NCBI GenBank assembly: GCA_900073065.1
Contig: FJOG01000013.1
Span: 1,321,773-1,353,936 of the forward strand
DNA from: Phialocephala subalpina
Taxonomy: Eukaryota > Ascomycota > Leotiomycetes > Helotiales > Mollisiaceae
Direction of reading: 5' to 3'
DNA length: 32,164 bases
Below, in pieces: positions 1-10,194 of this stretch. Made by a program: the position numbers and the translations under genes. Within the stretch, counting starts at the first letter, position 1, and each line of letters starts with the position of its first letter. The notes below the pieces were generated by a model. It did no database searches and had not been told where the DNA came from. It worked only from the letters and a program-made list of their open reading frames with translations.

Positions 1-520
1 ATATTTTTATTTTTATTAATAAATAATGATTTATTATCTAATTAAAGGATCTTATATTAAGCCTTTTTATAAATAACTTTTATATATTTTTAATTTTACT
101 TTTTACTTTTAATATTTTAAATAATAATTAATAATTAATAATTAATAATTAATAATTAATTATATATTTTTATTTTATTTTATTAATTTACTTTAATTTA
201 TTTAAAGTTTAAGAAGATTTTATTTAATTTATTTTCAATTAAAAAATTTAAATTACTTTTTTGATTTTAATTTGCTTAGAAAAACTATTGCTATTATAAT
301 ATAATTTATTATTCTAATATATAAATAAAAAATTTAAATTTAAAATATAATTATATTAATTTAATAAAAACAATGAAAAAAAAAGTTATAAATATAATTT
401 AATATATAGTAAAGTCAAATACCAAGTTTTATATTAAACGAATAATTGGTCGCGTTATAATTAATTATTTAAAATAAATATTCGCGAAATTTTATGTTAC
501 GGTCTTATACACGTGACCTT
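1..520. repeat. AT-rich, RIP-like block
   Basis: The first ~520 bases are almost entirely A and T, with only scattered G or C, and no reading frame of useful length. Base composition changes sharply to normal near position 500-530. In Pezizomycotina such blocks are usually transposons destroyed by repeat-induced point mutation (C to T in repeated DNA). No transposon protein can be recognised, so the identity of the ancestral repeat is unknown. The block continues off the left edge of the window. Confidence 0.75.
121..160. repeat. 7-base tandem repeat (AATAATT)n
   Basis: About five consecutive copies of a 7-base unit, AATAATT, lie inside the AT-rich block. It is a simple microsatellite-like array with no apparent coding role. 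Confidence 0.8.
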
Positions 521-973
521 ACATTCCCTATATAGCATCTCTATAGCCGAGGTTTTCTTGATATCAAAACATCAACCATCAATATTATCATCACTACAAC
601 CAACCGTAACTTCCGTTACATTTTAAGTGTGCATTAAGTGGGAGTATATATTGACAAGGGAAATTGGTTACTGGGGAAAATGTCTAGGCAAGGTATAGAC
701 ATTCGGATCTCACGAATGTTCAAGCTCAACTTGGAGATTGAGCAGGCATCGATGTTCGGATTGGATTGGGGCGTGGAGATAATTTGATTGTTTGATACTG
801 GTTCGGACATTGAGCTCAAAACAATGTCCAGGAATGTTCAAGGGCAGTCGGCACTCGCGAATGTGCAAGTTCCAAGCAGAACATTGAGGAGCCGCAAATG
901 TCAGAGAGCTGCAGAGCGACAATTGTACCTAGCAAATTTTCAAATCCGACTTGAGATATTCAGCAAGTTGAGT
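521..973. other. Intergenic, no gene seen
   Basis: Sequence of normal composition between the AT-rich block and the 3' end of the minus-strand gene ending at 974. Short open frames here (for example 788-1261 on the plus strand) run into the antisense of the neighbouring gene and show no protein-like features. It would hold the 3' UTR of that gene. Confidence 0.5.
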
Positions 974-2020
974 TCATGGTGCCGTCACAGCAGCCATGAC
1001 CTCAATTACGCTGTCGAACTCCTCTTTAGGCGTCCTGCCCATACCACACTCTGTCGAGATCGCGAAGTTGTCCACGAACTTCCTCGCGACTTCGATTCTC
1101 TTCTCCGTGCCTTCCAGGTCCCAAGCATGTGCCAACCCAAGAATCAACTCACTCTCCGGTCCGAGCTTGAGATCCTTCAACGGCGCAAAATACGCATCAT
1201 CGACCCGGCCTTTCGGCACAGGCACATGAATCCAATCGAAATCCCTTCCTATACCGGCTGAGATGCTGTTTGCAAGCTCGACTAACAACAAGAGGTCTTT
1301 AGGCTCGATGAAATGCTTGTGTCCCCCATCTCCGTAGCAAAGATGAACACCCATCGGTACATCTCCATCAACACATTTCATAACCCTCACAGCCCGCTCA
1401 ATGACCCCTTCTTTGACAGGTGAAAACCATGGGTCGGAGAGGAATGGAGGTGTCCAATCTGGTTTTGTCTCGAATTTCGAAAATTCAATAAGTCCGATAT
1501 CCATCGCCATATCCCATTGAATAGCTAGATCTTCCTTGGGAATACTGTCTTGAATCCGGCGAGCGGCTGCTATCAACGCTTTCTCGTAGAATGGCTCGAC
1601 TTGGACTTGGTATTTTGGAAGTATGAGGCCGACTATGACGTTTGCGGGCGTTGGAAGACAGACTTGGAATCGTACTCCCTTTTGGATGACGCCGGAGTCG
1701 CGGAGGCGGCAAAACTCTTTGTACGAGTCCAAGGCAACGGAGTCGTAGCGGCAGTTGATGGGTTCGATTGTCCATGGGCTGGAGGGTTCTTCGTGGACTT
1801 CTCGCCCGTACCAGTTTGTTAGGAAGGGCTTGAAGCTTTCCCGTTGCCAGACTACGAAGTTGAAGCGGTCTCCTGTTTCGCCGTCGGGGATGCGGTGGAG
1901 TTGGGTGGGAAAGGTGGTGGAGAGGCGGGTGAACACTTCTTTGTTGGTTTCAAGGCAGACGCTGCCGACTATGTGCACATGGCGAGGTCGGTTTTCTGGC
2001 GCTGAGTTGGTTTCTGACAT
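974..2020 (-). CDS. UROD/MetE-like superfamily protein
   Basis: Single-exon gene of 348 residues starting at an ATG (2020-2018) and ending in TGA. The N-terminus has a glycine-containing opening strand (HIVGSVCLETN) followed by RIPDGETGDRFNFVVWQ. Mid-protein are PTPANVIVGLI and WDMAMDIGL, then GVHLCYGDGGHKHFIEP, and a C-terminal LGLAHAWDLEGTEKRIEVA and STECGMGRTP. This order of barrel-strand motifs, ending in a conserved Cys near the C-terminus, is that of the cobalamin-independent methionine synthase/uroporphyrinogen decarboxylase-like TIM barrel. At ~350 residues it is half the length of true MetE and lacks the N-terminal barrel, so it is probably not methionine synthase itself; fungi carry several such stand-alone homologues of unknown substrate. 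No signal peptide or membrane segment. The family call is fairly secure, the reaction is not known. Confidence 0.8.
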   Translation of the reverse strand: MSETNSAPENRPRHVHIVGSVCLETNKEVFTRLSTTFPTQLHRIPDGETGDRFNFVVWQRESFKPFLTNWYGREVHEEPSSPWTIEPINCRYDSVALDSYKEFCRLRDSGVIQKGVRFQVCLPTPANVIVGLILPKYQVQVEPFYEKALIAAARRIQDSIPKEDLAIQWDMAMDIGLIEFSKFETKPDWTPPFLSDPWFSPVKEGVIERAVRVMKCVDGDVPMGVHLCYGDGGHKHFIEPKDLLLLVELANSISAGIGRDFDWIHVPVPKGRVDDAYFAPLKDLKLGPESELILGLAHAWDLEGTEKRIEVARKFVDNFAISTECGMGRTPKEEFDSVIEVMAAVTAP

Positions 2021-2420
2021 GGCTTTGGATACGGAGTTGTTTTGCTTGATGCTAGTAGCTCGAGTTAGTCTTTATAGCTCCTCTTGGTCAAATAGTCAAG
2101 ATATTAAAGATGTTTATGTCAAACTTCAAGTTCACATCAGAGGCAGATCTCCATGAAATCCTTCGCTGAGGTAAGACGTGATTTCGCTCCCTGTATTGCT
2201 CGTATCGACTTGGCCTCTCGTTCAATGCACTCGCCTTCTAAGCTTCAGTGCTGATCTGCATTTCGTGTAGTACGAAGTTTGCGTTCCACTCATTGGCGGA
2301 TTTATGCGACTCCTTCAGGCAATCTTTTGGTACAAGGGCCGGTCTGAGGCTGGGGTATGGAGACATCGATTTATATCATGAAACTCTTGTGAGCTAGAGT
2401 TTTCGAATGTTGATGATTTT
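2021..2420. promoter_or_regulatory. 5' region of the UROD/MetE-like gene
   Basis: About 400 bases between the start of the 974-2020 gene (transcribed to the left) and the decayed coding region to the right. It must hold the promoter of that gene. I see no clear TATA box or repeated operator-like motif. Confidence 0.4.
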
Positions 2421-3126
2421 TCACGCTGGTTTGACCTTGATCTTCTTTGCAGCAGTGCCTTCTTCGCTTGCCTTTGCGAGCTCCTTCGCCCTCTGTCGCT
2501 TAAGAGCTGCCTCTATGAGTCGACTTTCGAGCTTTGGTTTCAGATCATTCTCTTTGGCAGCTGGTGGTGGAGTTACAAACGGCGTCATGACTTGCGACTC
2601 CAGTCGACATTGTTCGGAAGCTTTCCTGGTAGCCCTATGATCGATCCTGCGCATCTGAGGCTCGGCGGATTGTCCTTTCTCTGATGGTATATTCTCCCCG
2701 GGTCGTTCCTGCGACGGACATTAGCGCAGTATTCTTCCCACTCAAAAACCAGAGTTTGAGCGTCTTTTGCACATCTGAGCTGATGTCGGAAAAGCTTGGC
2801 TTGCTCGTTGACGTCGAGAGAAGGCTACAATTCTAGGCCATCTAGATGTCTCCCGCTGGGTATTGTGGGCGAAGTTGATGGGGTCGAAAAAGACGTTTCT
2901 TCCGCCGGCGATTCGACCCGTAGTGTCTTTTGGGGTAGCTTTGAGAGCTTCATCCTTCCTTGGTTGTGTACACTTCCCCACTCTTAAGCATCTTGTCCTG
3001 TATGTCGACCACCTTCCCTCGGAACAGCAGCCACAATATCTGATCGTCGAACGCAGGTCTATAAGTCGAGAAGTCGACCTCGTTGTAAAAATCTCCAAAC
3101 ATATTATTCAATTTGTTTTTCTCCAT
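2421..3126 (-). pseudogene. Decayed gene, copy A of a duplicated family
   Basis: Several protein-like stretches on the minus strand cannot be joined into one frame. A 58-codon frame opens at an ATG at 3126 (MEKNKLNN, then FSTYRPAFDDQILWLLFRGK) and stops at 2950. Downstream, around 2725-2805, is a stretch containing FRHQLRCAKDAQTL, preceded by an intron-like TTGTAG acceptor. A third frame (2421-2680) encodes a Lys/Ala/Glu-rich tail ending AAKKIKVKPA. The middle stretch matches part of the segment at 4209-4574 (FRSQLRSAKDPKAL), so these are two diverged copies. Frame breaks between the pieces suggest a pseudogene, but undetected small introns remain possible. Function unknown. Confidence 0.35.
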
Positions 3127-3441
3127 TGTCGTTTATAGCTCTGAGAAGAGAGCATATTTGATGACCAGTGACTTTAGAAGGGCTGCAGTTCGAGGCAGCC
3201 ACTCAATTGGCTTGAGCAAGGAAAATTTGTTAGCCCAGCAAACAGCGATCAGTGCCTTTTTTCCTTGCACTGCTGGAGAAGGAGAAGGGTCATCTTGCGC
3301 TGATGGTAGAGATTGACTCTGCGGGAGGGGCGACCGACCTGTCCTTGAAGCCTTGCAAATTTGAGAGACTGGTACTGCTATAGTCCTGTTGTTTGTTCCC
3401 TAACCATTCATCGGTGGGCTGAGCGGAAGGGTAGGTGATGG

Positions 3442-3699
3442 TTACGATGCGGTCGCGACAGGGAAGTTTTGACGAATTGTCTGCGTATCCGGTGGCTGCG
3501 GAGGGTGGGAGAAAACATGGGCTATGCTAATGTGATGGCTGAAATATAATCAGTAAATGTCTCTGGAGGAGATCGAGAAAATGTACCTCAAGACATCTGG
3601 TTGTCTGAAGGATTCTCCACAGCCATGAATCGGGCAAGTAAATGTGCTGTGCGGATTCCGATAAAAGCTGGCAGATGCATTGAGTTTCGGCGGATTCAT
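3442..3699 (-). CDS. Possible small C2H2 zinc-finger protein or fragment
   Basis: An ATG at 3699 opens a frame that reads TFTCPIHGCGESFRQPDVL and reaches a donor GTACAT after 3587. A 48-base intron (3539-3586, acceptor TTTCAG) joins it to a second exon (3538-3442) that continues SHHISIAH before a stop. The splice completes a textbook C2H2 finger: C-x4-C-x12-H-x4-H. The product would be 69 residues. Directly downstream another minus-strand frame contains ITYPSAQPTDEWLGN, which looks coding but is not in phase, so this may be one exon pair of a larger decayed gene. The finger itself is convincing; the gene boundaries are not. Confidence 0.4.
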
Positions 3700-4208
3700 G
3701 ATAATGATTCTGCTCTACCTTGCAGAGACGGTGAGGGCTGAAATATATTCGAAAGACATGGTTGGAAATCCGAAGAAGATAACGGTTCTTGTAGGTGTGT
3801 ATGGACCTAATCCCAAGCTGTAAACCCTGAAATTACGTCAACGCCAATTCTCGGGGTCGACGCGACCGCGTCAGGTCCAGTGAGTTAGGCTTTTACAGCA
3901 TCGCCGTTCAGGAGAAACTGAGTTGGATCGGTTCGCAGATTGAGATTGAAGATAGTCGAATGCTTCGTGTTGGGTATCAAATTTCTTGAAATTGCCCCGT
4001 CGAGCAGCTGACTTATTTTGCTTCAGGGCCTGTATTTCTGCATCTCCCTTGAGAGCTCTCTTTCATTGAGCCTGGCGTCGTCGCTCTTCTATCATACTTT
4101 TCAAGTCCTCTAATGGCCGACGTGCTTGAAGTGTGTTTTAATTGTCTGTTATTACTATTGAGTCCAGGCTCCGACTTTCTGACGTTCCTTATGGAGGCAA
4201 GCTGCAGC

Positions 4209-5264
4209 TCACTTTGTTGAGAGGCTCTCCTGGGACAGACATTCTTCTTCGATCCGAGATTTGCTGGGCTCTTGACTTTCAGACCGCTGCCAGGAAGGAG
4301 GCTGCATTGGAAGTTCGTGATATGGTGCTGTTTTCGATATCAGAATGGCGCATGAGTCAAAGGACGTGAGAGAGGCCGGTATTTCTTCTGGGGGATTTAT
4401 CTCAAGGAATTGCAATTCCAAAGGAGGTTCGACATATATCTTCTTTGTAGGTTCCGACGAGACAGAATCACTCTTTCCGTAAACTTCAGCACATAATTTT
4501 GCCATTTCGTGCGCAAGGGCTTTGGGATCTTTCGCAGACCGCAGTTGAGACCGAAATATGTTCAACCTACGCAAGTTCGTAGTTAGTATGTACCTCTCAA
4601 TTTATATCCGTAAGTACAGCTGGATTGCTCAGGAGCATTGAGACATGCACGGGCATAGTGGGCTATGGATTTTGGAGGCTATGGGAGAGAGTGGTTCGAA
4701 GGGGAAGTTGGAACTTACTGAGTATGACTGTCTGCTGAGTTCCATATGTATATTGCTTGATCGTGACTATTCGGTATGCTTCGTTGTGCCGTGGCTGTCT
4801 CTGCCTGCGAGGTCGTGTTCCAAACCTTGACATGTCTTTCCCACCAGCCGAATTGATATAGACACTGCAATCTCCTTGTTATTCGGGGTTCGTTGGCGAA
4901 TACTGAACGAGCGAGAACTCTATCATTTGTTTTCGAAGCAGCGTTTCAGCCCAGACGGGCCATTCGTTGGTAGTACTCTGTCGAGAGGTTAGTATCTGTT
5001 TGACTGGTGGTGTTGTCTGCTTAGCTACTGACCTCAACCCATCCTGCTGTGAATCCCATTCTTCAGTTCTCCTGGTCCATTGAATTTGTTGAGAGGTGCT
5101 TGCGGAGACATCGAGAGTTGATAGGTAAACGCGTCTGGAATGTAATCACTCGTGTAGCCCCTTCTCCAAACCTTGGCCTCGTCGAAGATGCGATAGATAG
5201 GAAAAACGAAGAATACAACTTCATGACAAGGAGGAAAAGGAAATACTGTAAACAACAGTCTCAC
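4209..5264 (-). pseudogene. Decayed gene, copy B of a duplicated family
   Basis: The clearest piece is the exon 4209-4575, which begins after a well-formed intron 3' end (branch-like TACTAAC then TTGCGTAG, near 4576-4590) and reads LNIFRSQLRSAKDPKALAHE, then a Pro/Glu/Ser-rich tail that stops at 4209. Upstream on the same strand lie a stretch near 4900-5000 (TTNEWPVWAETLLRKQM) and one at 5034-5264 (VFPIYRIFDEAKVWRRGY), each in a different frame and ended by a stop. The exon shares the pattern FRxQLRxAKD and a downstream LCAEV/YCANV with copy A. No domain recognised. Either a multi-exon gene I cannot assemble or a pseudogene. Confidence 0.35.
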
Positions 5265-5667
5265 CGTGTTGCCGATCAGGAGTGCGTGACGTCAAGGCGG
5301 CTTCCTTCTTCTAGCTTTATTAGGATCTACTCCTCCAAGGAGGTGCTCAAGGGGGTGAGTTTGATATCCCGAAGTCGAAACAGGTCTTGAATCGAGAAAA
5401 TAAGACTTTGCTTCAAATTTGGATATTCTGCGAGCGCGCTGCTAGGTCAGTGCCACTGATTCGAATCATTGTTTGAGCGTTGAAAGTTTTGCTTTTGCTG
5501 TTATTGGAGACCGCGATGTGACACGGCACATGCTTGACTTGATATCCACGAGACTACGACAAGCTGAAGAAACTATTGAAAAACGAAAAGACTATTGAGA
5601 CGAACTTTGTAACAGAGTTTTGAGTTTTGCATAGGAAAGACATGAGAAAACAACGGGTAAATGAAAG
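5265..5667. other. Intergenic, no gene seen
   Basis: About 400 bases between the decayed coding region and the stop codon of the zinc-finger gene at 5668. It holds only the 3' UTR of that gene as far as I can tell. Confidence 0.4.
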
Positions 5668-6829
5668 CTAAATCCCAATGCGCCTCTCAACCTTTCTCTG
5701 CTTACGAATCCTTTTCGTCTCGTCATCCATAGCACAAGTCTCTACTTGAATGTCTGTCATTTTGTGCTTCCTCTTCATATGTCTCCTGCAATTGTCTTCT
5801 CGTGAAAACGGTGCTCCGCCCCATAGTATTGAACGTTTGCAATTGGAGATCGTGCAGTAGTACTTCTCGGCCCGAGTGTGACAAGAATTGATGTGCCGGT
5901 CAAGTTCTCGTTTTGTAGCGTGCCGAGCGGGGCATGTAGGGCATTGGAAAGCTAGGTTATGATACCTGCAGTGGTGGCTGTGGTGAAATTAGATACAGCC
6001 CAACGAAGTAAGAATGGAGAACGAACTTGTAGTCACTATTGGTGACAAATGTCTTGCAGCACGACGGCCATGTACATGTTATTCTGTTGGCGTCGGTTAA
6101 AGATGTCGGAGCCGGTGGGCTTGGTGCTTTTAAGGTCCCATGCCGGATTTTTGATGAGCCTGACTCGAGGGAAACTTCGGGCTTAGTAGAGAGGTCCGGT
6201 TTGTCCACGGCTAGAGGTATTCTTATAAGGGAAGCCAAAGGGGAATAATGAGAGCCGTGCAGAAAGGAGTCGGAAGCGGGAATAGAGGAGGCAGACGTTG
6301 AGCTAAAATTATTGTCTACTTCGGCGGCGGTAGAGATGTTGGTGATAGTTTCGGATTTGTAGAGAGTACTTGTGTCAAGATCAATTGAACCGGCCGTGGG
6401 TACAATCGTTGGGCTGTATAGGAAATGGGGGAAGCCGATAGAATCACCAGATGGAAAGAGAGTCGAGCCGCTATCAATGAAATGGGCCGTCGAGTGTGAT
6501 GGTGTGAAATCTGGGAAAGCTGTATGATTTGGAAAAGTGGAATCGTTTATAAGGTTGTTAAAAGACTCAATATGATGAGGATCCAGAAAGAGGTCAAAAG
6601 CCTCAGTACGGAAGCTAGCTTCTTGCCTACTAGAATCCAAACTCCACTCGCCGTTATGCGAGTGGGGTGGTGGGGTAGAGTAGGAGTTCGCCGAGACCAG
6701 GAAGGTTGATGGGAAGGGCCTGGAACTGCTGTTCCTGCCGGGAGAGGTACTGGCTGTCGTTGATCCGCACAGATGACAGGGCGAATTTAAAAGACAATGA
6801 TTTGTTTGAAATGTTGTGTCGTCGAACAC
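5668..6829 (-). CDS. C2H2 zinc-finger protein, 5' end unresolved
   Basis: Two exons: 6829-6027 and 5965-5668, separated by a 61-base intron (5966-6026, donor GTTCGT, acceptor CTGCAG). The splice restores the frame and completes the first finger. The N-terminal two thirds are Ser/Thr/Pro-rich and low in complexity, as in transcription-factor activation regions. The C-terminus carries a zinc-finger cluster: ITCTWPSCCKTF with H after 12 residues; FQCPTCPARHATKRELDRHI with spacing C-x2-C-x12-H-x4-H; and YYCTISNC ... RRHMKRKH with a longer loop. A basic tail follows. Probably a nuclear DNA-binding regulator. The 5' exon contains no in-frame ATG at all: position 6829 is only the most upstream point I mark. 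An ATG at 6952 is in frame but is separated by a TGA at 6901-6899. An upstream exon is missing or the gene is damaged. Confidence 0.7.
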
Positions 6830-8757
6830 ATCAGAAAATGGGCAAGCGATTGCTGGTCCTTTTAAGCAGAGTCCGCCGGTGGCGAGGCGGACCGCTGCTC
6901 AGGTTGAATCGGCGTCGAAGCCGAAATTTCCCAGGCGGGTCGCTAATCCCATAAGACGGGTGGGGAGAGGTGCGCTGTGATCATAGTGTCAAAATGAGGA
7001 TCGGAGGGGGAACAGAGCTTAAGACGACACATTTGAAAATGAGGCCTCCGGTCACGCCAAGAGTGAGGCTTCCCGCGTGTCACTCCCAGTTTCTGACAAG
7101 GGTTCCTGTGGAGCCGCAAGCGAAGGAATGTGAGGCTTCCCGCCACTCCATGTCCAATTGATGATCATAGAATGAGACTTTGCCTCGTCTTAGGAAAGCC
7201 ATTCCAATGATGATCCCTGAGTGAAAAATGAGGCCTCCCAAAGTTACGGATTAGAGATCGGAGGCCTAGCTCTGTCAACACATTCTTTGTTCCAAAAGAC
7301 TGGCGCTCTGGCACGTAACTGTCACTTTTTCTTCTTCACCTCGGTGGAGCTTTTCTTTCTCTTGCACGACATTGCTTGCATTCTATTGTCAGACCCAAGG
7401 AGGCTCTCATTACCCCCCGCATTTGAGAAAGGAACATGTATACATTTCTTATCAGTTCTTGCACGTTTTGCCGTTCTGATTGTCAAGCTGAGGAAGGGTC
7501 ATTTTAGAGCAAGTTGGACCAACCAATCAGCACCCGAACTTCTTGTAGAACTACTGCTTCCTTTCCTTCACCGCGTTGCTTTAATTCATGAAGAGTTCTA
7601 GGCGAATGCTCCTACTCAATAGACCCCAAGCAGTGATCTGTTCCGCGGGGCCCGATCGAGCACGTCGGTGACCGGCCACAAACGGAGATGTGGTGGTCCA
7701 GCCTGCAAAGTAATGGTGCTGGGAGATGTCTTCAGGCTGAGACATAATCTCAATGGTGTTTAGTAGAGCTTCTTCCTGCTTGAGGGTATCGTACGGCTCC
7801 CCTTAATTAGATTCTGTACTGCTGGGCTTCCAAGCAAAAGGTTGAGTCTGAGGATGGTTCTCGGACTTCAAGCTGCAGGAGTGGCAAGAGTGACTATTGC
7901 TTTGTTTCTTCCTTCACCTGATCGCGATCGAAAGGTGTCGAAATAAGCATCCTCAGTTGGAAAACCCAACCTCGAGGGTACTTTGTGATGTGCGTCGTCA
8001 CTTCCTCAGAAAGTTTTGCTTCAGCTGCCACAAGGCAAGAGTACATGGTACGGCTCTCTTCCCCAGGTTCAGAGCGGGTACTCCGTAATCTTACCCCACA
8101 GTAGCAGCTCGTCTATGCTGTTTAAGATTGCATTTGTCTCACGTTTTCCAGATCTTGTGCAACATCGGTAGAGGGATTGTCCTCGCTTGCTATTGAAAAT
8201 CTGGGGAAGCTGCAACCAGATGTCTCAAAATGTTGCCGTACTGCTTCTGCCTTTCGCTGCAGACTGGCCACTTGCAATCAAAATTATATGTGCCTAATAG
8301 ATTGCGATAGTGGCGGTTTTTCAATCTCCCAGACTCGTAGGGACTTTTCTTCTCATCCCCCAATCGTGCTCTTTCGCTGGCCTGCATTGACGCCCTTACG
8401 AATTCGCCGTACAAGCGCAGCCCAGTGCCGAGTCAAAAGAGGACAAACCTGGGAGATTGACAAATAAAATGGCACAAACTGCTCTCAGTGTCGGATGGCA
8501 CAGCAGGATGTCTTAACTTTATTCTGCTTCTGTTGAGCTTTGTGCTTGGATAATCTGCGCGTCTGAGGAACATAGAGAAGTACCAATTACTCCAAAGTTG
8601 AGCAACGTCCGACGACACTGGTGACTTACCTCCCTTCCTAATGAGAAATCGAAGATAAAAGACAGCTGCCCTCCCACGACATTTCCATTTAACACAATCA
8701 TCTCAATCAATTAAGTCTCGGCAAGTTCTCAAATACAACCCACCAACTCCACCCAAA
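6830..8757. other. Long gene-poor interval
   Basis: About 1.9 kb without a convincing gene. Open frames such as 7221-7601 lack an ATG start and any recognisable protein feature. The left part (7038-7240) contains four copies of a TGAGGC(T/C)TCC motif, listed separately. The right part (8600-8757) is the promoter and leader of the secreted protein at 8758. Confidence 0.5.
7037..7239. repeat. Four dispersed copies of TGAGGCYTCC
   Basis: Two copies of AATGAGGCCTCC (around 7038-7049 and 7227-7238) flank two copies of GTGAGGCTTCCCGC (7063-7076 and 7130-7143). All are in the same orientation within 200 bases, upstream of the minus-strand zinc-finger gene. They could be binding sites of a regulator or a remnant of a local duplication. 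Confidence 0.5.
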
Positions 8758-9211
8758 ATGAAGTACATTCTCGTCCTCGCCATCCTCGCCATTGGCCAAG
8801 GCGCCCTCTCCCACGGTGTCCACGGTGCCCGCCCCAATCGCTACCTCGCCCAAGTCGAAGACATGACGCCCACTGCAACCTGCAAAGAGAAGAAACAGTA
8901 TTGCGGCTACATAGCTTTGGACAATGGTACCCCCTCCACCCCCTTCATGCTGATCAAGCTGAAATTTCTGCAGGCTACACCCCTGAGGATCTAGAGGAGG
9001 CTCAAGCCGCGTATGGAATGTACCTCTCGGATCCCAGCAATGCCATCTTCAAGTGTGTTGATGGAATCAATCTTATGCCTGTTCAACAATGTGGCCTGAA
9101 GGGGTGCGCTCATGTTCCGCTCATTGGTGGACTGACTGGCGATTATTGCTCGGTTATCAGTGAGTTGATGTTCTCTGAGCCTTGATGGAGATTGACACAA
9201 GAATAGTGTAA
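8758..9211 (+). CDS. Small secreted six-cysteine protein (effector-like)
   Basis: Three exons: 8758-8926, 8974-9159 and 9207-9211, with two 47-base introns (donors GTACCC and GTGAGT; acceptors CTGCAG and AATAG). The product is 119 residues. Residues 1-18 or so are a signal peptide (MKYILVLAILAIGQGALS). The mature part has six cysteines in the order TCKEKKQYCGY, FKC, QQC, KGC and GDYC, consistent with three disulfides. The pattern C-G-Y ... DNGYTPEDL ... IFKC ... QQCG-x-KGC ... GDYC recurs in small secreted proteins of plant-associated ascomycetes, many treated as candidate effectors; that comparison is from memory. Reading through the last intron instead would extend the tail by ten residues to 9185. 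Secretion is well supported, function unknown. Confidence 0.75.
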
Positions 9212-9663
9212 GGTCCAGGCCCATACAGAGACATTCAGTAGGTGCGAGGCAGTGCTGGAGGAGGTTGTAGAAGGGCAGCGCGCAGGAGGAAGTTTTGGCT
9301 TCATTTCTCTGGGACACTTGCTCGCCAACCTCGAATCTCTTGATCCATAGGAGGAGCACAGAGATCCAAGTGTCTCACTATTGATAAATTCAATTTCTTT
9401 CCTTTCCATCGTACTGCTGATGCAAAACTACTTGTGAATTTTGGAGATAGTTCACCTGTGGTCATATCTCAGCCCCATCTCTTCATCAGCCCATCCCAAG
9501 ATGTGAGACTCGCCACTAGCAAGCAACCTCGTGTCAGTCTCCCGATATTGATTCCCCCACAAATACCTGAGTGAATCCATCGAGTACATGGCAATATCTC
9601 AACCACATCCAGAAAACACACCAAAATCCAAAACTATCCATTATTTTTGGGTACTCGCTCATC
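9212..9663. other. Intergenic, no gene seen
   Basis: About 450 bases between two plus-strand genes. It contains the 3' UTR of the secreted protein gene and the 5' region of the next one. No repeats or clear regulatory motif. Confidence 0.45.
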
Positions 9664-10194
9664 ATGAGTTGCCCATCCAAAAAGTATAGACACCTAGGCA
9701 GCGCATCCTCAACAGACTGGCAATCCACTCTAGTCACAGAACTCTCTGAAGAAGGAAAGCATCTCGATGAGACAGCAGCTGGTTATGTTGTCGCACGCGA
9801 GCTTGATCTTGCACCAGGATCCACGGAGACCAGGTCTAGTTTTTTGAAATTAAAGAGAAAAAAGACATCAAGCAAAGGATATCCTATCAGAACAAAGGCA
9901 TTAGATCCACCTTTGAGAAGAAGACATACTTCGCATCATGAAGGAGGATTGTCGAGATATGGCAATAGTGTTGCTGCAGAGTATGTGGACTCTGCGACCG
10001 AGACGATGGCGACAGGTGTGAGCAATACAAGACTTGGAGCTCAAGGAGATAGAATAGGAAAGACTGGGGAACGGGGAACGTGTCCGAATAAATTGAAGGA
10101 GCAAAATCAGAAAGGGGAAGAGAAGAACTCGGCTTCAGTAGAGAAAAGCAGCAATTTGATGGTGAGAATTGCAAACTTTAGGTTTGGCAAGTAA
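9664..10194 (+). CDS. Hypothetical protein, Ser/Lys-rich
   Basis: Open frame of 176 codons from the first ATG (9664) in a frame that is open from 9571. The product begins MSCPSKKYRHLGSASSTDW and is hydrophilic, basic and low in complexity (KLKRKKTSSKGY, PLRRRHTSHHEGG, KLKEQNQKGEEKNS), so probably largely disordered. No signal peptide, membrane segment or known domain. Its length without introns supports a real gene, but composition alone cannot prove it. Confidence 0.4.
   Translation: MSCPSKKYRHLGSASSTDWQSTLVTELSEEGKHLDETAAGYVVARELDLAPGSTETRSSFLKLKRKKTSSKGYPIRTKALDPPLRRRHTSHHEGGLSRYGNSVAAEYVDSATETMATGVSNTRLGAQGDRIGKTGERGTCPNKLKEQNQKGEEKNSASVEKSSNLMVRIANFRFGK

Noticed and set aside
788..1261. 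Plus-strand frames across 788-2156
   Set aside because: Antisense shadows of the intact minus-strand UROD/MetE-like gene.
7221..7601. Plus-strand frame of 126 codons
   Set aside because: It has no ATG near its start and resembles no protein family.
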